Origin: Prorocentrum cordatum | Taxonomy: Eukaryota > Sar > Dinophyceae > Prorocentrales > Prorocentraceae | Reading direction: 5' to 3' | Assembly: GCA_963575745.1 (NCBI GenBank) | Contig: CAUYUJ010015960.1 | Location: forward strand, 249,573 to 304,572 | Length of the DNA stretch: 55,000 nucleotides | Notes under the pieces: generated by a model | Databases searched by the model: none | What the model was told of the DNA's origin: nothing | Seen by the model: the letters and a program-made list of their open reading frames with translations, nothing else | Translations under genes and position numbers: made by a program | In this document: piece after piece, positions 28,668-38,837 of the stretch | Numbering within the stretch: position 1 is the first letter of the stretch | Layout: the number at the start of each line of letters is the position of its first letter

Positions 28668-30303
28668 CGTGGCAGGCCGTGGTCGAAGGAGTGAACGACC
28701 TCATCTTGTGTATGAAGATCGCGGCTTATCAAGCCGAGAGGGGTCGTTACTTCGCTTTCGAACATCTGTTGTTTGCCAGTTTTTGGGCAGCCAAGGTGGT
28801 ACGGTTTGTGGCTCAGCTCCCAGACGTTCGCCGGATCCGGATCGACATGTGCACCTTCGGTCTCAGAGTCACTAAGGGGGGCCTCGACAAGAAGCCCACG
28901 GGGCTCCTCACCAATCATCTGAGGCTGTCGGAGATCATGGATGGCCGGCTCTGTGCCGGCGACCGCCCCCATGTCATCCTTGAGGGCAAGAGCCGCACTT
29001 CCAAGGCTCAGGAATACACTCCGGCTTTCGCCGAGGCGGTAGCTCGTGCAGTGACGGAGCAGTGGGGCGGTGCCAGCGTGTCCCGAGCGCCCACATGGGC
29101 CGAGCTCGACGAGAGCCACTTCCCCGAGGGCGAAGAGGAAGGCGGCCGGGAGCCGGAAGACCTGGAGGGTCCCGAGGGAGCCAGCGGAAGCGAAGACGAC
29201 GAGCCAGAGACTCGTCCCTCGGGTCCTCGGCCCAAGGATCCCTCGCCAGAGCCTACCGAGGAGGAGAAGCGTCTTCTCTTCCGTCTTCACGTTAACATGG
29301 GCCATCCCTGCAACCGCAAGTTTATCAGGGTCCTCCGGGCCGGTGGCGTGAAGATACACCTGCTTCGCTGGATTCGGGACTCTTTTAGATGCTCTGAGTG
29401 TGCAGAACGGGCCCACACGAGCGTCCATCGAAGAGTTGCGCTTCCACGCACGTTCAGATTCAACCATATCGTGGGAGTTGACCTGTTCTACATTACCTTT
29501 CAGGAGCGGACGTTGGCCTTTCTCAACCTAGTTGACCACGGGTCCAACGTACAGGTGTGCGTGCGCGTGGAAGAACCTACCGCTGTTCATGTCTGGCGAG
29601 CGTTTGTCAAGGCCTGGGTCCGTCCTTTTGGTGCCCCCCACTTCCTGCTCTCCGACGGGGGTTCCGAATTCGAGGGTCGCTTCGCTCGAGGGCTCGAACA
29701 GTGGGGGGTCCTCCACCATGTCTGCGACGCCAACTCGCCCTGGCAGAATGGCCGCGTAGAGCGGCATGGAGGCTGGGTTAAGGATCGAATCAAGGGTGAG
29801 ATCGAGAGTGGGTCGAGTCTCCCAGGGAGTGTGGACGAGCTCGAAGAACTGGTGTATGAGCTATGCGCTCACAAGAACCGCTTCTGGCACCGAGGAGGAT
29901 TTTCTCCGATGCAGCTCGTGTTTGGTGAGAATCCCCGTATGCCCCACGAGTTGTTATCGGGCGACCACATGGGCCTCCCGGGTTGGCAGGGCGCCATTCG
30001 GCCCGCCTCGGAGCTCGATTCGGCCGGTTCCGAGTTCGCCAGGTCTCAGCGCGTCAGGGAGCTCGCTCGCAAGTTAGCTCTGGAGGCGACTGCCCGAGAC
30101 AAGGTTGCCAAGGCCAGCAAGGCCCGTAGTCCAGGCCAGGTCCAGGTGTCATTCACCCCAGGCCAGTGGATTTTCGTGTGGCGCCGCATGACGCGAGCGG
30201 GGCCCCGGGCGGACACCTCGGGACGTCGCCGGGACGCCTGGACTGGTCCCGGGGTGGCGGTCCTGGCCGAGCGGGGTACCGTGTGGGTCGCGGTGCGCGC
30301 CCG
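28668..30303 (+). CDS. int: Copia methyltransferase-like C-half and integrase
   Basis: Frame 2. First WQAVVEGVNDLILCMKIAAY and RGRYFAFEHLLFASFWAAK (methyltransferase-like C-half), then CTFGLRVTKGGLDKKPTGLL. An acidic linker (about 29090-29260) precedes the integrase: zinc motif HVNMGH...CSEC (about 29288-29402), first Asp in HIVGVDLFYIT (about 29480), second Asp in FLLSDGGSEFEGRF (about 29658), Glu in SPWQNGRVERHGGWVK (about 29761). The last two are 34 residues apart, as usual for the D,D,35-E family. All three catalytic residues are present. Integrase inserts the cDNA. The frame continues to VWVAVRA at 30301, where the 22.5-kb insertion cuts codon CG/C. The frame runs on for 54 codons into the insertion by chance. 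Confidence 0.85.
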
Positions 30304-30319
30304 CCCCAGATCATTGATT
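30304..30319 (+). repeat. Left terminal inverted repeat
   Basis: CCCCAGATCATTGATT, the exact reverse complement of 52786-52801. Confidence 0.85.
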
Positions 30320-30335
30320 CCCGACTTTTTCCAGG

Positions 30336-30454
30336 TGCGAACGGTCGCGACCGATGGGCCCCCAAAATCGGTAACCGTTACCGACCCCGCGACCGACCCG
30401 CGACCGCTCCGCGACCGACCCGCGACCGAACCGTTACCGACCGCGACCGACCGC
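30336..30454 (+). repeat. Left subterminal GCGACCGA repeats
   Basis: About eight GCGACCGAYC or CCGTTACCGA units directly inside the left end. The right end has the matching array at 52593-52765. Confidence 0.8.
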
Positions 30455-30492
30455 GATCTGACAATGATCTGACGTCAGATCATTGTCAGATC
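30455..30492. repeat. Perfect 38-bp palindrome (GATCTGAC family, cluster 1)
   Basis: GATCTGACAATGATCTGAC followed by its exact reverse complement, centred on GACGTC. Includes AGATCATTG, which is also the core of the terminal repeat. Confidence 0.95.
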
Positions 30493-30594
30493 GATTTTTT
30501 TCACGAAAATGCAAAGGACGAGGACGATAATGACGAATACGATCGCTGCAACAATATATACGAAATGCTGCAACACACCCTCCTCGTCATATTC

Positions 30595-30815
30595 CTCATC
30601 CTCATTTCTCCTATATTCTCCCGTTCCTTTTTATCATCCTCCTCATCGTGTTCCTCCACCTCCTCCTCCTCCTCATCATCATTATCATGATCGTTATCCT
30701 GATCGTTATCATCACCATCATCATCCTCATCCTCATCATCATCATCATCATCATCATCGTCATTATCATCAGCATCATCACCATCCTCTCCCCATCCTTA
30801 TCATCATCCTCCCAG
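30595..30815 (-). repeat. (TCC)n / (ATC)n tract
   Basis: TCC units changing to ATC/ATCATC. On the coding (minus) strand this is GGA/GAT. Confidence 0.9.
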
Positions 30816-30933
30816 CCATTGCGCGATGGGGGCGACCTTTTTCGAGGCCTCCCGCGCAGCGGGAACGCTGTTCCGCTCTCGGCGGCAGCTGGGCGGGCAG
30901 CAGCGGCAGAAGTGGGCGAGCAAGAGCGGGCAC

Positions 30934-30970
30934 GAGAGAGAGAGAGAGAGAGAGAGTGAGAGAGAGAGAT
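30934..30970. repeat. (GA)n tract
   Basis: GAGAGAG run. Confidence 0.95.
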
Positions 30971-31039
30971 CTCTATATATGAACATGGAGAGGGAGACAA
31001 CCTCAATCAGCTTGTTGGGACGCTTCATGAGAAGCACAC

Positions 31040-31195
31040 GATCTGACAATGGTCTGACGTCAGACCATTGTCAGATATATGACAATAGTCTGACGTTAGA
31101 CCATTGTCAGATTTGGCAATGTCTGACAATGGTATGACGTCAGAGCATTGTCAGATATATGACAATAGTCTGACGTCAGACCATTGTCAGATCGT
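31040..31195. repeat. GATCTGAC palindromes, cluster 2
   Basis: Four tandem palindromes of about 36 bp (31041-31076 perfect, then 31077-31112, about 31121-31157 and about 31158-31193), all of form CTGACAATRGTCTGACGTCA plus complement. Bases in the arms change in pairs between copies. Confidence 0.9.
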
Positions 31196-31640
31196 GGTCA
31201 GAGATGGAGAATTCTGGAAGGAGTGGGCTGGGTTAAGCGGGAGGGCTGATGACTCGATTCTCGAGCATGGGAGAGGGGGGGGGGGAACGGGCTGATACGC
31301 CCAGCCCAGGCCCAAACACTCGCGCAGACACGTACTAGATGGAGAAGGAGGCGAACGATGAGGGAGGGATTTGCATGGGGAGCGAGGTGGGAGGAAGGGG
31401 GGGGAGTGCGGAAGGGTAGGGGGAGGGGGAGAGGGCGGATACAATGATGACACAGAGGGCTATGGGTGGAAACAGCGTGGTCGACCTCGAAGGGTAGGTA
31501 CCTGGGAAGGGGAGGGAGAGGCTGGACCGCGCCTGCACGAGTGGTTGGGCCTGGGCCCCCTGCTACTCGACGCACCCGCGGCAATGCTGCAAATCCGCAA
31601 CCCCATCGGGGGGCAACCATGCCGCGACCCGATCGTTGCC
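31196..31640. other. No gene seen
   Basis: G-rich in parts (31265-31430), no ordered frame. Probably 3' flank of gene F. Confidence 0.5.
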
Positions 31641-31895
31641 CTCCCCCCATCCTCCGCCCTCTCCTCTTGCCCCTCCTCCTCCTCCTCCTCATCCTCCTCC
31701 TCCTCCCCCACATCCCCCCTCCTCCCCTCCTCCTCCTACTCCCCCTCCTCATCCCCCTCCTCATCATCGTCCTCATCCTCATCACCATCATCACCATAAT
31801 CATCATGGCCATCACCACCGCCATCAGCTTCGTCATACTCATCACCAGCCTCCTCCTCCTCCTCATCATCATCATCATGTATCAGCATCATCACT
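31641..31895 (-). repeat. (TCC)n / (ATC)n tract
   Basis: TCC then TCA/ATC units, purine on the coding strand. Directly downstream of gene F. Confidence 0.9.
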
Positions 31896-31954
31896 ATTAT
31901 TATCATATGTATTATTGTTTTTACTAGGTGGAATTAGGTGGGTGTGACACCAGT

Positions 31955-32979
31955 CTATAACTGTCGACCGAGCCGAACGCGCTCGCAAACTTTTAACGAC
32001 ACTGAGTATATGCTGGTCCCCATTGCACAGCCAGCCGCGCACGTAGTGATGAAGCGCTGCCAGTCTTCTGGCTGATAGCACCAGACGAACCTCGGGTTAA
32101 CAGGAGTCTGGCGTGCCATGTGATGGAAAAAATGATGCTTGTTCACGCAACTCCACGTCAGTTTGGGGGGCACCCTATCGACAGCCCCTCTGGCAAGAGA
32201 CTGGTAGCACGCCAAGAGTCCGTCGACTGCGCGCGTCAATCGGTCGCACTCGTCCTGCGACAGGAACATCTCTCCCTGAGATACGACGTCGTAAAAGCGC
32301 ACCAGGTTCTTGAACAACAAACTCCTAGTCCTGGTGCGCACATCTCCTGCAATCTCCCAGTCCTTCGCCAAAAACAATCCTACCCGCCCTAAGGTTCTGG
32401 CCTCCGCGGCCTTGATACTGTGGGCCAATGCTGGGTAGTCCCCGTGGGGAGAGTCCTTGTCCTTAAGGAACACCGATAACTTAAAGTTGGATAGTCTATG
32501 TGGTAAGTTCTGCTCGTCGTATATTTCTTGTATGCGGGCCCACAGTCTGGATACCCTGTCGGCGATGCGACCATGCATGTGTTCATAAACAATCTCATAG
32601 AATAGACTGGCAACCGCATGCCCACAGACTCCCAGATCGACCGTATGCATGGCGTCGATCGCCAACGTGTCAGTCGTAACGCCCCAGATTTTAAACAAGG
32701 GGTGGTCGCACGCGTAGACTTTCTCGTGTCTGCTCCAGTGGTTGGGGTCCGCGGCTCCATTCGAAAAGTCATTCCACGGATTCGTAGACTTGTTGGCGGT
32801 GCAGATCCAGCAAAACTCGTCGGACCCAGGGGCTGGCATTCCCAATGACGAAAAGAATTCGAGATCACCCAAAACTGAATGCATGAACGCGCGAAAGGGG
32901 CGGGACGACTCGCAAAGGTAAGTGCCTGCGAGAGCAGCGCGGTCTGGGTCCAAGGCATTGCCATTCCAATCCGCTTCCC
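31955..32979 (-). CDS. Transposase-like protein (candidate DDE), gene F exon 3
   Basis: Starts at 32979 after a CATGAG acceptor: EADWNGNALDPDRAALAGTY, then LGDLEFFSSLGMPAPGSDEF, CWICTANKSTNPWNDF, LAIDAMHTVDLGVCGHAVAS (candidate second Asp), a helical middle, CVNKHHFFHHMARQTP, and FVWCYQPEDWQRFITT (candidate Glu). It ends SLKVCERVRLGRQL at TAG 31955-31957, a natural-looking C-terminus. CWIC with a following His could bind zinc. With exons 34658-34177 and 33918-33668 the joined frame is 1758 bases, 585 residues, without stops. The family is one I recall as very abundant in dinoflagellates and uncharacterised; the transposase role is inferred from motif order shared with gene D and from its location inside a terminal-repeat element. 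Confidence 0.65.
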
Positions 32980-33667
32980 CTCATGTGAGGAGATGCAAGT
33001 CCACCACTCTTCCCGCGAAGAGAACCCCCTCCGTTGGGGGCAACCCAGGCCGTGAGCCCGTGGCCGCCGACCGCACCGACGTTCACCAACGCACTTCTGC
33101 CCCCAACCCGCCACATCAATGCATCAAGCCACGCCGACCTCTCATGCCTCCCTGCCTCGCCCCCACGCGCGGCACCTCCCATGTCTCGTTCTCATCGCAT
33201 GCGACAGCCGACGGGCACGGAGGCGGCGACAACCAACGGGCACGGAGGCGGCGATCGCGAGCGTGGGCACGAACAAATTGGGATATGGACAGGGAGTGGG
33301 AGGATGGAACGGGGGCACAAACGGAAACCCAAGAGGGCCCCAATACGGCTCCAAGAGGCCACCAATGTGGCCCAACAGCAAGGGCGGGTGTTCGACTGAC
33401 CCTTGGGGGCGCCTTTGGCGCACTCCTGATGGGGGCATCTGGGGGCCGTCTTGAGGCCCACTTGGGCCATGTCCTAGGGCCCTCAGAGGGTTCGGTGGGA
33501 GGGGGACGGAGGGAGGGATCGGAGGGATCGGTCAGAGGGACGGGGTCGGTGGGAGGGGTGCGGAAGGGCGCGGATGGGAGAGGGGATGGGTGGAGCAGGG
33601 AATAATAAGGAAACGCACAGCAGTCTGGGTTGGGTAGTTTGGGAACATGGCGTAGCCTCTTAATCGC
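32980..33667 (-). other. Intron 2 of gene F (GC-AG)
   Basis: Read on the minus strand it opens GCGATTAAG and closes CACATGAG. Contains ACGGGCACGGAGGCGGCGA twice (about 33211 and 33235) and CCAAGAGGCC units. Confidence 0.5.
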
Positions 33668-33918
33668 GCCTAGGATGCTTGCCCGCTGCCAGGGCATCGA
33701 AGGACCACCGAAGGATTTTCCATATCTCTGTCCAGGTGTCTTCCCCATGTTGCCGTTGTTTCGCTGAAATGCTTAACGGGAACGACACTAAGTGCAGCGT
33801 CAACTGTTTAGTTTTACCTACTGCTAACAATCCAGTCATTGATATCGACGTCAAGGAATCACGGCACAGGAATTCTGCACCGTCCCCGTGCACGCGAAGT
33901 GGCACAGTGTATTCTTCC
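33668..33918 (-). CDS. Gene F exon 2
   Basis: EEYTVPLRVHGDGAEFLCRD, then SLTSISMTGLLAVGKTKQLT, TWTEIWKILRWSFDALAAGK and HPR. HGDG supplies the candidate first catalytic Asp, matching YVDG in gene D. The acceptor CCAG at 33919-33922 gives phase 2 continuity with exon 1, and the GC donor after 33668 gives phase 1 continuity with exon 3. A longer exon beginning near 33990 (VYKHISGTNDVYVDILYGGF) is also possible but would need a frame change. Confidence 0.6.
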
Positions 33919-34176
33919 CTGGCGGTACGTGAAATCCCCCATACAGGATGTCGACGTAAACGTCGTTCGTCCCTGAGATATGTTTATACACCTGCAGCAC
34001 TGGCGGCAATGTTTTTGTGGTGTTGTACGGGGGGGGGTTGGGGATGCGGGTGCCTAGTGCTGGGTTGCGGGGATGGGGGGTGGGGTACACGCGACATAGT
34101 TGGTTGTTGGGCGGGCTGGTTTTCCCCCATTGATTCGAATGTTTCGACGGCGCGTGAAACAATTGAAAGCGCTCAC

Positions 34177-34658
34177 CTGCGTGCGTTGGCCCAGTAGTAG
34201 GAGATTTTGTCGGCTCCGAAGAGCTCCTCGAAATCGTCCCGAAAGTTGTGGTAGAGGGTAGCGAACCATTCATGAGGCAGTAGTACACTGCAAGTCGATC
34301 TTGAAACGGCAGCCGCCTTGTTGTCCCAGGCAGGGATGCTGAAGGTGTACGGTGTCGGCAATGGGGTATCGCCGTGTTTCCTCATGAGCTCTGCGTGTAC
34401 ATTCCCAGGGTGCGTCCCGAAAGTTCCCAGGCTCGCCAGCGTCGTGATCTCGGGGTGCGTTAAGCCATCGAGGTGCGCAGCATGGGCCGTGCGCTGCACC
34501 TCGGTTGCTGGCATACACCCCCATGCCCATGAGCTCAGCAACTTTGTGCCCAACTGTGAATACTGGGGTGCTGGCGGGTTCAGTGGGGGCGGCGCCTCGA
34601 CATCACCATCGGCCCCCACAGGGTTGAGGCGTCGACGGTTGTGTTGTTTTGGTGGCAT
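34177..34658 (-). CDS. Gene F exon 1
   Basis: ATG at 34656-34658 (MPPKQHNRRRLNPVGADGDV). Ordered from about residue 32: QYSQLGTKLLSSWAWGCMPA, EVQRTAHAAHLDGLTHPEIT, LASLGTFGTHPGNVHAELMR, then LLPHEWFATLYHNFRDDFEE and DKISYYWANAR. It ends at the canonical donor AG/GTGAGC (34177/34176). The small intron to 33919 is 258 bp. The basic N-terminus resembles those of other genes in the window. Confidence 0.65.
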
Positions 34659-35255
34659 GTTTCCAGAAACCTGGTGGGCCCTCGAGCCCAAATGCCTAGT
34701 CGCACGCCTCGCGAACAGCGCTAGCTGTGGGGCAACAACGCCAACAGGGATTGCGGCAACTGGGGTGGGGGGCGGGGTGGTGGTGGGTGGGTGGGGGGGG
34801 GGAACGTGCCCTTAAATTGTTGAGGCGGGGGCGGGGGGAAGACGCTGCCAGACGCAGGTCGGGCGGGAATCGTGAAAGCGAGGGGGGGGGCGGGCGACGC
34901 GGAAAAGACGCATGTGATGCGATGAGCGTGTCGAGTAGGAGGACGACAGGGGGGGGCATCCAAACGAAGAACGTAAACCAAGCCGCTCCCTGTCCGCGGT
35001 GTTCCCCCTGGTAACCGTACGCAGGCGCAACGTGCGCCCAAGGCGGAGCGCCTCCATGCCACGATCGAGCACCGATCGCGCGTGCAGTAAAAAAACGTGC
35101 TTGCCGCACGCGGGCTACTGCACAGGAGCGAGGCCTCCTCTCTGCGTGCCCTGCGACCCATCCAGCTGCAACACCTGCTATCCGATCCCACCGTCGCCTG
35201 CTTCATGCAAACCCCACCGTCGAGCTACAATCGCGCCGCCATCGCTGTTGGATGG
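34659..35255. other. Upstream region of gene F, no gene
   Basis: GT-rich and G-rich (34740-34900), mixed frames only. Should hold the gene F promoter; no TATA-like element recognised. Confidence 0.45.
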
Positions 35256-35398
35256 CCACCGACCTGACAACGACGCGTCACATGACCATTATCAGATCTG
35301 ACAATCGTGCAACGTCAGAAATGTCCTATATGACAATGGTCTGACGTCACATCGTTGTCAGATCTGACAATGGCATGGCGTCGCGTCGTTGCCATATC
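35256..35398. repeat. GATCTGAC palindromes, cluster 3
   Basis: Three degenerate palindromes (for example TGACAATGGTCTGACGTCAC at about 35331-35350 and its complement arm), several bases decayed. Confidence 0.85.
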
Positions 35399-35544
35399 GA
35401 CCACTCCACGTGCCCATTCGAAGCTGTTGTGTCGCAGTTACCCCTAGACGACGGCACACGCGACATAGACGACGGCACACGTGAACACACACACACACAG
35501 ACACGAGCACTGACGAGTAAATCGGTCTGGCGATCGTTGCTTGT

Positions 35545-35702
35545 CGCTGCTGCTCCTCACTAGTGATCGCCGTTGCTGCTCATCGCTAGTGATCCTCGCT
35601 GGTGCTCCTCGCTAGTGCTCATCGCCAGCCATCCCCGCTAGTGCACTTCGCTAGTGCGCCTCGCTAGTTCTCCTCGCTAGTGATCATCGCTAGTGCACGT
35701 CG
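35545..35702. repeat. CTCCTCGCTAGTGATC minisatellite
   Basis: About ten 13-17-bp units built on CTCGCTAGTG, variants CATCGCTAGTG and CTTCGCTAGTG. Confidence 0.85.
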
Positions 35703-35788
35703 ATGCTGCTAATGGCTGCCGATTCACCGTACTCAACGTCTCTGCTGCCCTCGCTGCTGGGGAGAGGTCGCCGCTGCGCGCTACAACT

Positions 35789-35985
35789 CTAATCCTCCTC
35801 CTGCTCCGCAATCTTGTCGATGCCCAGCAGCTCGACCAAGGCGACCTGGAAGAGGGGGATGTGCTTCTTCACCTTCGCGGCGTTCGGCTTCTGGTCAGTC
35901 TGCCAGCACGCGATGATGTCGCCGAGCTTGCGGAGGGTGCCGATCACCTGGGCGGCAACGGGGGGAAGCTCTGGACAGCATGGCG
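35789..35985 (-). CDS. Unknown protein, last exon of gene H
   Basis: Read on the minus strand: PPVAAQVIGTLRKLGDIIAC, WQTDQKPNAAKVKKHIPLFQ, VALVELLGIDKIAEQEED, then TAG at 35789-35791. Strongly ordered and helical; no ATG inside, so it is an exon. The left border is an AG acceptor somewhere in 35960-35985. Probably follows the exon at 36299-36392. No family name known. Confidence 0.55.
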
Positions 35986-36188
35986 AGGAGGTCCATGGCG
36001 ACGGGGCTGCGACTCACATCGGAAAGGGTGGGCAAATGAGCACGAAGAGGTGACCGACATGGGAGATAACACGAGGCGGGGCAAAGGAGGAAAGGGGAAG
36101 GGCGATGCGCATAGAACGCAGCTCGTGTCAGACCTCACCGAAGCGCCTGGAACAATCACGCATCCTCTCTCTATCAAGTACCATAGAA

Positions 36189-36292
36189 ACCTCACGTCTC
36201 GCGAACATTGAAACCCCAAACATAGTATCTCAAGTCTCCTGAAAACCTCAAGTCTCCTGGAAGCCTCAAGTTACCTAGAAACCCCCAACTGA
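36189..36292. repeat. CTCAAGTCTCCTGGAAGC units
   Basis: Four to five degenerate 17-18-bp units between two exons of gene H. Confidence 0.75.
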
Positions 36293-36298
36293 TTGCCC

Positions 36299-36392
36299 GT
36301 AGGAAACGCGTCGCCTTCTTGGCCTTGTTGGACGACGCGGGGTGCTTGTTGCACCACTCCTTCTTCGTCAGGAAGCACTGCAGGACGTCGTT
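36299..36392 (-). CDS. Gene H internal exon
   Basis: Minus strand, after a CTCAG acceptor: LANDVLQCFLTKKEWCNKHP, ASSNKAKKATRFLR. A GC donor follows. Lys-rich, ordered. Confidence 0.5.
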
Positions 36393-36599
36393 GGCCAGCT
36401 GAGCAGTGCATGCTGTTTTTATATGAGTCTACGCCCGCCCTGACTTGGGTGAATGGGTCAAACTCCCAGGAAGCATATCGACGCTTCGCCTCAAACACCT
36501 CAGATCAAACGCTTCGGAATTGCGATATGCCTGCGTCGCCAGAACAGCATGCATGTCCACGCTACGATCCTCGACCTCGCCATCTCGATATCAAGCCGT

Positions 36600-36790
36600 C
36601 CGTTGATTTCCCGATCTGCCTCATCATTCTCCTCCTACCCGCCCTCCTCATTTTCCTCCACATCCACCTCCTCACTATCGTCATCGCTCGTATTGCATAA
36701 CAGCGTTCCCCCCGCTATGCCTACCCTCCAGCGTTTCGCATTCCTCCTCATCCTCATCCCCCGCCTCATCTTCATTGCCCCCTCATCCTC
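36600..36790 (-). repeat. TCC/ATC-rich tract
   Basis: CCTCCTCATC units, purine on the coding strand. Confidence 0.7.
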
Positions 36791-36849
36791 CACGCCCCGA
36801 TCATCATCATGTCCTGCCCCTGCAATGCAAAGCAGAAAAAAAAAACGCT

Positions 36850-37035
36850 GTCCGCGAGCCCCTCGCCCACGCAGCACACGGCGTCGCTGATCTCGTCGTC
36901 GGTCCTCAGCTGCTTCGTGTCGATGGTCTGGATCTCCGCGTTCTTGCGCTTGAGCTTCTCGATCGGGCCCTTGGGGGGATCGGGCATATCGGGGGGGGGG
37001 CGCCCCCATCGCCTCCGTCGTCGCAGCCATCTCAC
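36850..37035 (-). CDS. Gene H upstream exon, frame split by a C10 run
   Basis: Minus strand: a possible start MAATTEAMGAPPP at about 37033, then in the next frame PDPPKGPIEKLKRKNAEIQT, IDTKQLRTDDEISDAVCCVG, EGLADS. A run of ten C (36991-37000) separates the two frames; nine would keep a single frame, so a homopolymer error or a one-base indel is likely. Confidence 0.5.
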
Positions 37036-37289
37036 GCAAGTCTGCAATTCAATATGGGCACCGACGGCATCGGACGCGTCGAGGGTGGGGGGGGGTCCGC
37101 GCGCATAGGACGATACCGAAGCTCCGCTCATGGGTGGGAGCGGCGTGGAGAGAATCGAGAGGTGAGAGTTCCTGCGCACACGTGCCCTTCCATCCCCATG
37201 CCTGCCTGCAATTCCCTTCCCCACCCTCCCCTCCCCCCTTCCATGCCACCGCTCACACCAATCCTCTCCGACTCCTTCCCCCCGCGAAT

Positions 37290-37460
37290 GTGCAGCCGCC
37301 CCGCCCCCCGCCGTCTTGGCAGCTTTGGCGCCGCGACCGCGGCCGCGACCAGCGCCGCGGCCCCGCCCTGCTCCGTCGCCACGGCCAGCAGCGCCGCGGT
37401 CGTCGTCGTCGTCGCACAGCGCCAAGCCCATGTCGTGCATCCCGCCTGCGGGGCGCGAGT
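37290..37460 (-). CDS. Possible Gly/Arg-rich exon
   Basis: Minus strand frame with PAGGMHDMGLALCDDDDDRG and then GRGAGRGRGRGAKAAKTAGG, RGG-like. It is inside a 303-codon open stretch, but composition alone could keep that open. Confidence 0.3.
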
Positions 37461-37691
37461 GGAAACGCACGCCCACCCCCGCGACACCCCGCTCCCCATC
37501 ATCAACCTCCTCAACATCTCGCACCAATCCCATCCTCAACCGCATCAGTCCGCTCCCCAATCCGTGCTCATCCCGTCCGCTCCCCTCACCATCATCACTC
37601 CTGCAACAACCCTCATCACTCGTCATGGAGCTATCTATCTCGTGAACAGACATGACCAAGCACACCCCTCGATACGCCTGCACCCTAACCT

Positions 37692-38550
37692 CACCAGCCC
37701 TATGGGCCTAGGCGGTATAACGCGTTTTGGTATTCTCTCTTTGCCCCTCCCCCTGCCCCCTCCCCTGGGCCTGGGGAAGGGGGGGGGGGCGGAGGCGCCG
37801 CAGCGTCCAAGATGGCCCACGAACGCTCCAATAGGGCTTCAACGTCGCAAGATGGCCTCCAAGATGGCCCATGCCACCTCAAGATGGGCCAACGCAGCCT
37901 CCGACCTACCCCCAGGGGGCCCCAAGGCAGCCCCAAGACGGACCCAAGTGCACCCCGAGCTTTCCACGGCGCCTTCCAAGATGTCAAAAACCCTTTAAGA
38001 TCATACGGATCATCACGGTGCTCGGCATTATCGCATTGTCGTTTCCGATGGGCGTTGGGGGCCTCAAGATGGCCCCATGATGGCCCAAAAGAGGCCCAAG
38101 AGGCGCCCAAGAAGGCCGACGACGGCCCCAAGATCGCCCAAGCGGCGCCCAGGAGCGCCCCAAGAGGGCCCCACGATGCCGTTTGAGAGCCTCCGAGGGG
38201 GCGATGCGAATTGGGCGACATCCTCGTGTTGATACATGGGGCTCTAGATGACCCCAAGAGTCATCCCAGCATCTTCCCAAAGACCCTCCACCCCGCCCTG
38301 GTTTGCCCAGTATGGCTCCAAGAGAGCCCTCGATAAGCAAATATGGTATTCAAACTGGCATAGTATATCCAAGTATCGCTCAAGATAGCCTCCGACAGAC
38401 CTCCAAGGAACCTCACGACAACATCACGATGACCCAAGACAGCCGATAATGACTCAAGATAACCTCCGACAGCCAATAGCCGAATATGGCTCAAGATAGC
38501 CCCCACAGAGGCCTAGAGAAAACTTGCACTCAATTCTGGATGAGCTGGTG
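37692..38550. mobile_element. 0.87-kb dispersed element, copy 1
   Basis: Begins CACCAGCCC, then TATAACGCG, a pyrimidine tract with CCTGGGCCTGGGGAAGG, many CCAAGATGGCC units, GGCATTATCGCA, and ends GCTGGTG at 38544-38550. Colinear with 45336-46220 throughout. The CACCAGCYC/GCTGGTG termini are inverted. No gene. Confidence 0.7.
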
Positions 38551-38660
38551 GGGAGACGCGAAGCGTCAAGAATTGCAGAATGCGTGACGACGACAGACTG
38601 CGCAATGCAAAGGATAAGGGCCACGGCCGAACACATTGGACCCGCGCCACCGTACGCAGC

Positions 38661-38837
38661 CCTGTCGTGCACCATCTGCATGCGGTCCATGGCGCCAGAC
38701 ATCTCGTCGTACTCGTCGCGGCCCATCTTCCTCCCGCCCGTTGTCATCTGCTGCTTGCCACGGCCGAACGACTTGCTGTGCTTGTCCGTCACCTTCATGT
38801 ACTGTTTCCTGCGCGGGTTCTGCGGGTTCTTGCGAGT
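38661..38837 (-). CDS. Gene G exon (Lys/Met-rich)
   Basis: Minus strand after a CTCCAG acceptor: TRKNPQNPRRKQYMKVTDKH, SKSFGRGKQQMTTGGRKMGR, DEYDEMSGAMDRMQMVHDR. Basic, then acidic. In the unnamed dinoflagellate family that I recall, this block follows the one at 39171-39399. Ends at an AGG/GC donor. Confidence 0.6.
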
